In this document: piece after piece, positions 15,346 to 23,731 of the stretch
How the letters are laid out: every line of letters starts with the position of its first letter
How positions within the stretch are numbered: the first letter of the stretch is position 1
Source of the DNA: Prevotella sp. UBA4330
Lineage (GTDB): Bacteria; Bacteroidota; Bacteroidia; Bacteroidales; Bacteroidaceae
Direction of reading: 5' to 3'
Assembly: GCA_002394385.1 (NCBI GenBank)
Contig: DGTS01000035.1
Location: 50,389 to 92,506, forward strand
Length of the DNA: 42,118 bases
The notes under the pieces: model-generated
The model's database searches: none
What the model saw: only the letters and a program-made list of their open reading frames with translations
What the model was told of the DNA's origin: nothing
Translations under genes and position numbers: made by a program

Positions 15346-16034
15346 GAAATATAATTGTACTGATACTCTTGACAATCGCATCTGTGGCTTACGCCCAGAA
15401 CGACCGCGACTATATAAGAAGCGGAAACAGACTCTATCGAAATAAGAGTTTTGACAAGGCTGAGGTGGAGTACCGCAAAGCCGTTTCGGCAAATGCCGAG
15501 AATCCGCAGGCCGTATATAACCTCGGATGCTCTATGATGATGCAACAGAAAGACTCTGTTGCCATACAACATTTTGAGCGCGCGTCAAAGTTGGAAACAA
15601 ACAAACTCCGTCGTGCCAAGTCGAATCATAACATCGGCGTGATATTCCAGAACCATAAGATGTATGACAAGGCAATAGAAGCATATAAGCAGGCGCTTCG
15701 CGACAACCCTAACGATGACGAAACACGTTACAATCTCGCTCTTTGCAAGAAACTGATGAAGAACAATCCTGATAACAACAAGCAAAACAAAAATAATCAG
15801 GACAAAGACAAAAACCAGGATAAGAATAAGGATGAGAATAAAGACAACAACAAGGATAAAGACAATAACAAAGATAAGAAAGACAAGCAGAATCCTCCAC
15901 CTCAGGAACAAATGAGCAAGGATAATGCCGAACAACTGCTCAACGCGGCAATGCAGAACGAGAAAGAGACTCAGCAGAGACTTCAGAAAGCGATGCAGCA
16001 GCCGAGAAAGAATCGTAGTCAGAAGAATTGGTAA
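15342..16034 (+). CDS. batC: BatC, exported TPR protein with K/N/D-rich tract
   Basis: Starting at ATG 15342 gives 230 residues with a signal peptide (MRNIIVLILLTIASVAYAQ). TPR repeats cover about 22-140 (NRLYRNKSFDKAEVEYRKAV, AVYNLGCSMM, ALRDNPNDDETRYNLALC). A low-complexity stretch of K, N and D follows (about 145-186), then PPPQEQ and an amphipathic end. BatC is the periplasmic TPR partner in the Bat complex. The codons of the K/N/D tract are near-repeats (GATAAGAATAAGGAT type), so its length may vary between strains. Confidence 0.9.
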   Translation: MRNIIVLILLTIASVAYAQNDRDYIRSGNRLYRNKSFDKAEVEYRKAVSANAENPQAVYNLGCSMMMQQKDSVAIQHFERASKLETNKLRRAKSNHNIGVIFQNHKMYDKAIEAYKQALRDNPNDDETRYNLALCKKLMKNNPDNNKQNKNNQDKDKNQDKNKDENKDNNKDKDNNKDKKDKQNPPPQEQMSKDNAEQLLNAAMQNEKETQQRLQKAMQQPRKNRSQKNW

Positions 16035-16036
16035 AC

Positions 16037-18613
16037 ATGAAAATAAGTTATATGAGGAGACTATATACACTTTTATTATGTACTGTTTTGTTTGTGGCAG
16101 CCCAGTCACAGACACTTACCGTTAATGCTCCTTCGCATGTGACCACCGGCGAGAATTTCCGCTTGACATATACTATCAACACTCAGAATGTGGGAGATTT
16201 GAGTATAGGAAATCTTCCTGAAGGTCTTGAACTTATAGCAGGGCCTTACAGGTCTTCTCAATCAAGTTTCCAGATGGTCAACGGGCATACCAGCAGTAGC
16301 AGTTCGGTAACTTTCACGTTCATCGTAAGTGCCAACAAGGCGGGCAACTACACCATCCCTGCTGCCCATTTGAACACAGGTGGAAAAACTATAAGTTCTT
16401 CCGCCGCAAGAGTCTCGGTGTCAGGAACCGCTGCTAACACGGGAGGCGCTCCGCGCATGCATGAAGATAGCCAGCCCTCTAATGGCGTCCGCAATGCAGG
16501 AACCCCAATTTCTGGCAGCGACTTGTTTATAAAGGTAAGTGCTAACAAGACACGAGTATATGAGCAAGAACCCGTATTGTTGACATATAAAGTTTACACT
16601 CTGGTAGAACTTACACAACTTGAGGGAAAAATGCCCGATCTTACGGGCTTCCACACACAAGAGGTGAAACTGCCGCAACAGAAGTCTTTCCATATCGAAA
16701 ACGTGAACGGGAAGAATTACCGTTGCGTTACATGGAGCCAATACGTGATGTACCCGCAAATGACTGGAAAACTCGAGATTCCGAGTATCACGTTCAACGG
16801 AACCGTAGTTCAGCAGAACCGCAACGTCGATCCTTTTGAGGCATTCCTCAATGGCGGTTCTGGATATGTGGAAGTGAAGCGAAGCATTAACGCTCCAGGC
16901 GTTACCATTCAGGTGGAACCATTGCCCGAAAAGCCTGAAAACTTCTCGGGTGGAGTGGGAACATTCAATATCTCGGCCCAGTTGGATAACAAAGAGATAA
17001 AGGCGGGCACACCATTGGCATTGCGAATCATTGTTAGTGGAAATGGCAACCTTAAACTCTTGAAGCAGCCTGTGGTGTCTTTCCCGAAGGATTTCGACAA
17101 ATACGACCCGAAGGTAACAGACAAGACATCGCTCACGAGCAACGGTCTTGAGGGCAGCATGATATACGATTATCTTGCCGTTCCTCGCAATCAAGGCAAC
17201 TACACTATCCAACCTGTGGAGTTTACTTATTTCGACACTACGTCAAAGTCGTATAAAACGATAAAGACTCAGCCTATTAACATAACGGTAGAGAAGGGAG
17301 ATGGCACCAGCGATTCTGATGAATTCTTTGACTTGAAGAATCAGGACATTCATCAGATAAAGACTGGCGACACAAAGGTTTCTGCCCCCGATGCGTTCTT
17401 CTTTGGCTCTCTCAAGTATTTGATGATTATCGGTATCATCTTCATTTTGTTCCTTGCACTCCTGTTAGTGTTCCGAAAGAGAGCGATAGACAATGCCAAT
17501 GTCGTAATGATGAAGGGCAAGAAGGCTAACAAGGTGGCAACAAAGAGACTCCAGTTGGCCAAGTCGATGATGATGAACAACCGTTCTTCAGAGTTCTATG
17601 ATGAAGTCTTGAGGGCGTTGTATGGTTATGTCGGCGATAAGTTTAACCTTCCTGTTGAGCATCTGTCGCGTGAGAATATCAGCGAACTCCTTACCGCTAA
17701 GGGCGTGGAAGAGTCAACCATTAGCCAATTTGTCGGCGCTATTGACGAATGTGAGTTTGAGAGATACGCTCCAGGTGATGCTAAAGGAAATATGAATAAG
17801 ACATTTGAGTCGGCTATGACTGCCATTATGAATATCGAGGAAACCGTGAAGAAGGGCAAGAAGTCGTTAACGGTAGTACTCCTGATGTTGCTCGTTCTGG
17901 TGCCCTCTACGTCATTTGCGCAGAAGTCATTGAAGGTTTCTGGCGATGAGGCTTACGGCAAGGGCAACTATCAGCAGGCAATAAACGATTATGAACAACT
18001 GCTCAAACAAGGTGTAAACGCCGATGTTTATTACAATCTGGGCAATGCATATTATCGTTCGGAGAACATTACCAAGGCGATAATCAATTATGAGAGAGCA
18101 TTGCTCTTGTCACCTGGTGACGATGACATTCGCTTCAATCTTCAACTTGCCCGTTCAAAGACGATAGACAAGATAACCCCAGAGAGCGAGATGTTCTTTG
18201 TGACCTGGTATCGCTCTTTGGTAAACATGACGAGCGTGGATGGCTGGGCTTACATTGCACTTGTTAGTCTTTTGCTGGCTCTGTGCCTTGCACTTGTCTA
18301 TCTCTTTGCTGATAAGGTGTGGCTCCGCAAGATAGGTTTCTTTGGCGGAATACTGATGATTGCGCTATTCATTGTGTCTAATGTCTTTGCATTCCACCAG
18401 AGGAGAATACTTGACAACCGCACAAGTGCCATTGTCATTGCGCCTTCCGTGAATGTTAAGACCACACCAGAGGCGGCTGCAAAAGACGCTTTCCTCATTC
18501 ATGAAGGCACGAAGGTGGAGATTACCGACGACTCGATGAACGACTGGAAGTGCATACATCTCGCCAACGGTAAGGAGGGATGGGTTTCAACTAAGGTGCT
18601 CGAAAGAATATAA
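16037..18613 (+). CDS. batD: BatD-BatE fusion protein
   Basis: I use the ATG at 16037 (858 residues), not the TTG at 16028, because it follows the batC stop and opens a signal peptide (MKISYMRRLYTLLLCTVLFVAAQSQ). Residues about 25-440 are the beta-rich periplasmic BatD part. A span lies near 455-477 and a cytoplasmic helical part reaches about 605. Then a second signal-peptide-like segment appears (KSLTVVLLMLLVLVPSTSFAQ, about 609-630), followed by BatE: TPRs (about 635-710), two spans (about 735-795) and an SH3-like end (VNVKTTPEAAAKDAF... GKEGWVSTKVLE). batD and batE are separate genes in Bacteroides as I know them; here one frame joins them. Confidence 0.9.
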   Translation: MKISYMRRLYTLLLCTVLFVAAQSQTLTVNAPSHVTTGENFRLTYTINTQNVGDLSIGNLPEGLELIAGPYRSSQSSFQMVNGHTSSSSSVTFTFIVSANKAGNYTIPAAHLNTGGKTISSSAARVSVSGTAANTGGAPRMHEDSQPSNGVRNAGTPISGSDLFIKVSANKTRVYEQEPVLLTYKVYTLVELTQLEGKMPDLTGFHTQEVKLPQQKSFHIENVNGKNYRCVTWSQYVMYPQMTGKLEIPSITFNGTVVQQNRNVDPFEAFLNGGSGYVEVKRSINAPGVTIQVEPLPEKPENFSGGVGTFNISAQLDNKEIKAGTPLALRIIVSGNGNLKLLKQPVVSFPKDFDKYDPKVTDKTSLTSNGLEGSMIYDYLAVPRNQGNYTIQPVEFTYFDTTSKSYKTIKTQPINITVEKGDGTSDSDEFFDLKNQDIHQIKTGDTKVSAPDAFFFGSLKYLMIIGIIFILFLALLLVFRKRAIDNANVVMMKGKKANKVATKRLQLAKSMMMNNRSSEFYDEVLRALYGYVGDKFNLPVEHLSRENISELLTAKGVEESTISQFVGAIDECEFERYAPGDAKGNMNKTFESAMTAIMNIEETVKKGKKSLTVVLLMLLVLVPSTSFAQKSLKVSGDEAYGKGNYQQAINDYEQLLKQGVNADVYYNLGNAYYRSENITKAIINYERALLLSPGDDDIRFNLQLARSKTIDKITPESEMFFVTWYRSLVNMTSVDGWAYIALVSLLLALCLALVYLFADKVWLRKIGFFGGILMIALFIVSNVFAFHQRRILDNRTSAIVIAPSVNVKTTPEAAAKDAFLIHEGTKVEITDDSMNDWKCIHLANGKEGWVSTKVLERI

Positions 18614-18618
18614 AGCGT

Positions 18619-19305
18619 ATGAACGAAATAATAAATATAGACCAGATTATACTGCTATTTCTCAACGGAAGCCATTCGCTTTACGCTGACACACTTATGA
18701 CGGTGTTAACAAACGCCTTCACATGGGTGCCGTTATATCTGGCGCTGATATTTGTTATTATCAAGAACAACGAGACAATGCCTCAGATATTGCTTGCCAT
18801 TGGCGGTGCTCTCTTATGCATCTTGATTACCGACCTGATAGCAGATGTCATAGTGAAGCCTTATGTTGAGCGTTGGAGGCCCACACAAGACCCCTTTATT
18901 AAGTATTCCGTTGATGTGGTGAATGGCATGAGAGAGACAAAGTATGGCTTCTTCTCTGCCCATGCCGCCAACACTTTCGGCATTGCGGTCTTCGTTTCTT
19001 TGCTCGTCAGGAGCAAGATACTGACGTGGATGATGTTTCTCTGGTCGCTCCTCAACTGCTACACACGCATCTATCTTGGCGTTCATTATCCTGGTGACAT
19101 ACTCGTCGGGTTGTTGTGCGGGGCTGTAGTTGGAGTGCTCGTTTATTTGGCTTATTTCAAGATTTATAAGAAGATTTCTCCGAACCTTAATTATATCTCA
19201 ACCCAATACACATCGACAGGATATAGTCATAACGACATCCATCTTGTCTTTAACGTCATGATGTACACATTGGTAGTCGTTTCTATATGTGCCGTCTTTG
19301 TGTGA
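18619..19305 (+). CDS. PAP2-family membrane phosphatase
   Basis: 228 residues with about five or six membrane spans. The three PAP2 signatures are visible: KPYVERWRP (about 76-84), SAHAAN with the catalytic His115, and RIYLGVHYPGDIL with the second His. Such enzymes remove phosphate from undecaprenyl pyrophosphate, lipid A or phosphatidylglycerol phosphate; the substrate cannot be told from sequence. It lies 6 bp behind batDE and 11 bp before queA, so it probably shares their transcript. The final part (about 175-228) is less conserved and ends in another span. Confidence 0.9.
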   Translation: MNEIINIDQIILLFLNGSHSLYADTLMTVLTNAFTWVPLYLALIFVIIKNNETMPQILLAIGGALLCILITDLIADVIVKPYVERWRPTQDPFIKYSVDVVNGMRETKYGFFSAHAANTFGIAVFVSLLVRSKILTWMMFLWSLLNCYTRIYLGVHYPGDILVGLLCGAVVGVLVYLAYFKIYKKISPNLNYISTQYTSTGYSHNDIHLVFNVMMYTLVVVSICAVFV

Positions 19306-19316
19306 TTTAACGATAA

Positions 19317-20555
19317 ATGATGAATACCAAAAATATAAGAATAGAGGATTACAACTACGATTTACCCGACAATCGCATCGCTAAGTTTCCTTTGGCGCGC
19401 CGCGACAACAGTAAGTTGCTCATCGACGACAAAGGAACCATTGGCGAGGATGTGTTTTATAATCTGCCAAAACACATCCCGAGCGGTTCGTTGATGATAT
19501 TCAACAATACGAAAGTTATCCAAGCGAGACTTCATTTCCGCAAGGCTACGGGTGCTTTGATTGAGGTTTTCTTGCTCGAACCATATATCCCTGCCGACTA
19601 TGAGCGTATTTTCCAGCAGACAAAAACATGTTCTTGGTTATGCATGATTGGCAACTTGAAGAAGTGGAAGGGCGAGACGTTAGAGCGACAGATAACCATT
19701 GGCGACAAGGTGGTCACTCTTACCGCAGAGAAAAAGGATAAACCGCAGTCGTCACAATATGAGAACGTGTGCTTCACATGGGACGACGAGACACTTTCTT
19801 TTAGCGAATTGCTTGAGGCGGTGGGTGAACTACCAATCCCGCCATATCTCAACCGCGAAACAGAAGAAAGCGACAAGACCACATATCAAACCGTTTATAG
19901 CAAGATAAAGGGTAGTGTAGCGGCGCCAACCGCAGGCTTGCACTTCAGCGAGGATGTGCTTCGGGCGCTCGATGAGAATAATGTGGAACGACAGGAGGTA
20001 ACCCTTCATGTTGGCGCTGGCACTTTCAAGCCTGTCAAGTCGGAAGAGATTGGCGACCACGACATGCACACCGAGTATATATGTGTTAAGCGAGAGGTGC
20101 TTGAGAGCATAGTGAAACACAATGCAGACGTTGTTGCCGTGGGAACAACAAGTGTCCGAACACTCGAAAGCCTCTACTACATGGGTTGCAAACTGGCGGA
20201 GAATCCGGATGCCACAGAAGAACAACTGCACGTAAACCAATGGGAACCATACGACAAGACGTATTCACTCTCGCCAATAGAGGCTATCAATAACATCATC
20301 GACTATCTTGACCGAAACAATCTCACGTCGTTGCATACAAGCACGCAGATAATCATAGCGCCGGGCTATAAATATAAATATGTGAAAAAACTCATAACAA
20401 ACTTCCACCAGCCTCAAAGCACTCTGCTCCTGCTTGTTAGTGCTTTCCTCAAGGGACATTGGCGCGAGGTTTACGATTATGCACTCTCTCACGATTTCAG
20501 ATTCTTGAGTTATGGCGACAGTAGCCTCTTAATTCCACCAACAGACGATAAATAA
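19317..20555 (+). CDS. queA: tRNA preQ1(34) S-adenosylmethionine ribosyltransferase-isomerase
   Basis: 412 residues, longer than E. coli QueA (about 356) but typical of the long forms in this phylum. Conserved parts include DYNYDLPDNRIAKFPLARRD, MIFNNTKVIQARL, ELPIPPYLNRETEESD, APTAGLHFSEDVL, HVGAGTFKPV and TTSVRTLESL. QueA moves the ribosyl part of SAM onto preQ1 in the tRNA anticodon, the penultimate step to queuosine. No other que genes are near. Two ATGs in a row (19317, 19320) leave the start uncertain by one codon. nadE starts 14 bp later. Confidence 0.96.
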   Translation: MMNTKNIRIEDYNYDLPDNRIAKFPLARRDNSKLLIDDKGTIGEDVFYNLPKHIPSGSLMIFNNTKVIQARLHFRKATGALIEVFLLEPYIPADYERIFQQTKTCSWLCMIGNLKKWKGETLERQITIGDKVVTLTAEKKDKPQSSQYENVCFTWDDETLSFSELLEAVGELPIPPYLNRETEESDKTTYQTVYSKIKGSVAAPTAGLHFSEDVLRALDENNVERQEVTLHVGAGTFKPVKSEEIGDHDMHTEYICVKREVLESIVKHNADVVAVGTTSVRTLESLYYMGCKLAENPDATEEQLHVNQWEPYDKTYSLSPIEAINNIIDYLDRNNLTSLHTSTQIIIAPGYKYKYVKKLITNFHQPQSTLLLLVSAFLKGHWREVYDYALSHDFRFLSYGDSSLLIPPTDDK

Positions 20556-20569
20556 TAAAGCATACTTCT

Positions 20570-22513
20570 ATGGAATACGGTTTTATAACAGTAGCATCCG
20601 CGATACCTTCAGTAAAGGTTGCCGATTGCAGATACAATACAGAGGAGATAATACGCCTTATCGACGATGCCGACGGTAAGGGTGCCGAGATAGTGGTGTT
20701 CCCTGAACTGAGCATCACGTCTTATACTTGTCAGGACCTTTTCCATCAGAACATACTGCTCGAAGAGGCCGAAAAGTCGGTGGAGAAGATTATTGGTCAT
20801 AGTCTGACATCAGATATTATCGCCATCGTGGGAGTGCCGGTGGTGGTGGGCTCGCTCACGCTTAATTGTGCCGCCGTTATCCAGAGGGGCAAACTCTTGG
20901 GCATAGTGCCAAAGACATTCCTTCCTAATTACTCTGAGTTTTACGAGAAACGGTGGTTCTCATCGGCACGCGATATACCTTACGACACGACGATTAGATA
21001 TGCAGGTCAAGAGGTCGTGATAACCAGAAAACCCACCTTGTTCCGCACGAGCCAAGGGGCAACGTTCGGAATAGAGATTTGCGAAGACCTCTGGGCACCC
21101 GTCCCGCCAAGCAATACGCTTACGGTTCAGGGCGCAGACATCATATTCAATCTCTCGGCATCTGACGAGTTGATAGATAAACACAAGTACCTGCTGAACC
21201 TCATCTCGCAACAAAGCGCCCGAAACATGAGCGGCTATGTCTATAGTTCGTGCGGTTTCGGCGAGAGCACACAAGATGTGGTATATGCGGGTAATGCATT
21301 GGTGTTTGAGAATGGCAAGATGATAGCCCAGAACAAACGTTTTTCTCTTGAACCGCAACTTGTTGTCGCGCAGATAGATATTGAGCGTCTGCGTGCAGAA
21401 AGACGACTCAACAGCACTTTCGCCACCGCCGAAGCACTTGCCAAGGATGAGCCGAGAGTTATCGATTGCGTTGAGCCTGCGTTTGATAATAAGCCTTTCG
21501 AGTTGCTTAGGGAAATCAATCCTGCGCCTTTTGTGCCGTCAACGCAGATAATGCAAGACAGGTGTGAGGAGATATTCAACATCCAGGTGATGGGTCTTGC
21601 CAAGCGTTTGGTACACACAAGAAGCAAGCGTGTGGTGATAGGAATTAGTGGAGGGCTCGACAGCACATTGGCTTTGCTTGTATGTGTCAAGACTTTCGAC
21701 AAACTTGGAATGCCCCGCAAAGGCATACTCGGAGTGACTATGCCAGGATTCGGAACTACCGACAGAACTTATAACAATGCTCTGTCGCTGATGGAGTCGC
21801 TCGGAATAGACATGCAGGAGATAAGCATTGCCGATGCCGTAAGACAACACTTTAAGGATATTGGGCATGATATTGATAACCACGATGTTACATACGAGAA
21901 TTCACAAGCACGCGAGCGCACCCAGATACTCATGGACCTGAGCAACAAGGTGGGCGCACTTGTGGTCGGCACTGGCGACCTTTCGGAACTTGCACTCGGC
22001 TGGGCAACATATAATGGAGACCACATGTCGATGTACGGAGTTAACGCAAGCATACCCAAAACGCTTATCCGCTATCTCGTAAGGAGTGTGGCAGAGAGCG
22101 AGGGAATAGACAAGAAGTCGCACGACACGTTGCTCGACATCATCGACACTCCTATAAGTCCCGAACTGACTCCTGCCGATGAGCAGGGCAACATCAAGCA
22201 GAAGACTGAGGACCTCGTTGGACCTTACGAACTCCACGACTTCTTCTTATATTATATGTTGCGTCACGGCTTCACGCCAGAGAAGATTCTTTTCCTCGCG
22301 AAACATGCCTTTAAAACGGGTACAAAGGAAGAACGGTATGACGAGGAAACCATAAAGCGCTGGCTTGGAGTGTTCATGCGCCGGTTCTTCTCGCAACAGT
22401 TCAAACGCTCGTGTCTGCCAGATGGACCTAAAGTGGGTAGCGTGAGCCTCAGTCCAAGAGGCGACTGGCGCATGCCGTCGGATGCCTCTGGCGAATTGTG
22501 GAAAATCGAGTAG
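20570..22513 (+). CDS. nadE: Glutamine-dependent NAD+ synthetase
   Basis: The 647-residue enzyme has two domains. The N-terminal nitrilase-type glutaminase shows the triad: Glu in VFPELSITSYTCQD, Lys in VPKTFLPNY, and nucleophile Cys171 in GIEICEDLW. The C-terminal synthetase has the pyrophosphate-binding loop SGGLDS at 360-365, then GTGDLSELALGWATYNGDHMS. It uses glutamine nitrogen and ATP to turn deamido-NAD into NAD, the last step of NAD synthesis. Length agrees with the long two-domain NadE. It is the last but one gene of the queA-nadE-glucosaminidase series. Confidence 0.97.
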   Translation: MEYGFITVASAIPSVKVADCRYNTEEIIRLIDDADGKGAEIVVFPELSITSYTCQDLFHQNILLEEAEKSVEKIIGHSLTSDIIAIVGVPVVVGSLTLNCAAVIQRGKLLGIVPKTFLPNYSEFYEKRWFSSARDIPYDTTIRYAGQEVVITRKPTLFRTSQGATFGIEICEDLWAPVPPSNTLTVQGADIIFNLSASDELIDKHKYLLNLISQQSARNMSGYVYSSCGFGESTQDVVYAGNALVFENGKMIAQNKRFSLEPQLVVAQIDIERLRAERRLNSTFATAEALAKDEPRVIDCVEPAFDNKPFELLREINPAPFVPSTQIMQDRCEEIFNIQVMGLAKRLVHTRSKRVVIGISGGLDSTLALLVCVKTFDKLGMPRKGILGVTMPGFGTTDRTYNNALSLMESLGIDMQEISIADAVRQHFKDIGHDIDNHDVTYENSQARERTQILMDLSNKVGALVVGTGDLSELALGWATYNGDHMSMYGVNASIPKTLIRYLVRSVAESEGIDKKSHDTLLDIIDTPISPELTPADEQGNIKQKTEDLVGPYELHDFFLYYMLRHGFTPEKILFLAKHAFKTGTKEERYDEETIKRWLGVFMRRFFSQQFKRSCLPDGPKVGSVSLSPRGDWRMPSDASGELWKIE

Positions 22514-22608
22514 CATCATTGAAGATGATGTACGCAATTCCGGCTAATCTTCTTCAATACTCCCAAACTCCTGTACTTCTATATTCCTTAATAAAAAACC
22601 AGAATGAT

Positions 22609-23502
22609 ATGCGCCATTTCATAAGAATAGTATTACTGCTTCTCATCTCCCTGCAATGCCACTCTCAGGCGTTGAGGAAGAACGCTGCCTACGAGAGATA
22701 TATAGGAAGGTATGCAGGAATAGCCGTAGAGCAGATGAAACTTCATGGCATTCCGGCGAGCATCACACTTGCCCAGGGACTCATAGAGAGTGGGGCGGGG
22801 CAGAGTGAACTGGCGCGTAAGGGCAACAATCATTTCGGAATAAAGTGTCACGGATGGCAAGGGCGCAAGGTCTATCATGATGACGACCTTCAAGGTGAGT
22901 GTTTCAGGGCGTATGCCAACGCTCGCCAGAGTTACGAAGACCATAGCCAGTTCTTGCTGAACGGACGCAGATACCAGAGTCTGTTCTCGCTTTCACCACG
23001 CGATTACAAAGGTTGGGCACGCGGACTTAAGGCTGCCGGATATGCCACAAACCCCACCTATGCCGATGCCCTGATAAGAATCATCGAACTGTACGAACTT
23101 TATAAGTACGATGGAGGAAAGGTGATAAGGCAAGAGCCTAAGCCTGTTCAAGATGAAAGGTTTGGCATCTTCGTGCGCAACAAGACTCCTTATGTCATCG
23201 TAAGGCAAGGGGAGACTCTCTCTTCAATAAGCCGCATGACTGGCATCTCGGTTAGGCGACTCGCCAAGTATAACGAAATACCAAAGAATGCCGTGCTCGT
23301 TCAGGGCTCTCCTATCTATCTTGACAAGAAGCAGAAGAAAGCATCTAAGGAATATAAGGGCAAATATCATGTGGTGAAACCAGGCGAGAGCATACACTCT
23401 ATATCGCAACTCTATGCGATAAGAGTAGAGACACTCTACAAGGTTAACCACCTCTCGGGCGACTACTCTTTGCAGGTTGGCGATCGTTTGCGCATTCGCT
23501 GA
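22609..23502 (+). CDS. Exported glucosaminidase with two LysM domains
   Basis: Starting at ATG 22609 gives 297 residues with a signal peptide (MRHFIRIVLLLLISLQCHSQ). The longer frame from 22498 overlaps nadE and lacks a signal. Residues about 25-170 are a mannosyl-glycoprotein endo-beta-N-acetylglucosaminidase-type (FlgJ-like) domain: GIPASITLAQGLIESGAGQSELA with the catalytic Glu, GNNHFGIKCHGW, then FRAYANARQSYEDHSQFL and GYATNPTYADALIRII. Two LysM domains follow (about 192-236, YVIVRQGETLSSISRM; about 250-296, HVVKPGESIHSISQLY). It should cut or remodel peptidoglycan in the periplasm. Directly behind it lies the second 22-nt array. Confidence 0.92.
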   Translation: MRHFIRIVLLLLISLQCHSQALRKNAAYERYIGRYAGIAVEQMKLHGIPASITLAQGLIESGAGQSELARKGNNHFGIKCHGWQGRKVYHDDDLQGECFRAYANARQSYEDHSQFLLNGRRYQSLFSLSPRDYKGWARGLKAAGYATNPTYADALIRIIELYELYKYDGGKVIRQEPKPVQDERFGIFVRNKTPYVIVRQGETLSSISRMTGISVRRLAKYNEIPKNAVLVQGSPIYLDKKQKKASKEYKGKYHVVKPGESIHSISQLYAIRVETLYKVNHLSGDYSLQVGDRLRIR

Positions 23503-23513
23503 TTCCCAATGAT

Positions 23514-23689
23514 ATATCATTCGGGTAGCGAAAAGGCATCTTTGGGAGTGCCAAAAGCCACATCTGGCATCCTCAGATGTATATATCTGAGCACCTCAGG
23601 AAGCACTCCTGACGACCTCAGGTGATATTCCTGACGACCTCAGGTGATATACCTGGCAACCTTAGGTGATATACCTGACAAAATCAGTA
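23514..23689. repeat. Array of eight degenerate 22-nt units behind the glucosaminidase-LysM gene
   Basis: Anchors return every 22 bases from 23514: ATATC (23514), GCATC (23536), CCACA (23558), TATAT (23580), AGCAC (23602), GATAT (23624, 23646, 23668). The later units read as GATATWCCTGACGACCTCAG followed by GT with few changes; the earlier ones have diverged. Arms on either side of the anchor are complementary (AGGT-GATAT-ACCT), and each unit also carries CCTGA...TCAGG. Just before it, 23506-23526 holds a near-perfect palindrome (AATGATATATCATT core). Period and layout equal those of the array at 9951-10082, although the sequences differ. Confidence 0.75.
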
Positions 23690-23731
23690 ACCACATCTCT
23701 CCCGTTAACTTCATAAATCCCATTTTCAGAA

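Noticed and set aside
16421..17212. 263-codon minus-strand frame opposite batD
   Set aside because: Antisense shadow with no family pattern or start context.
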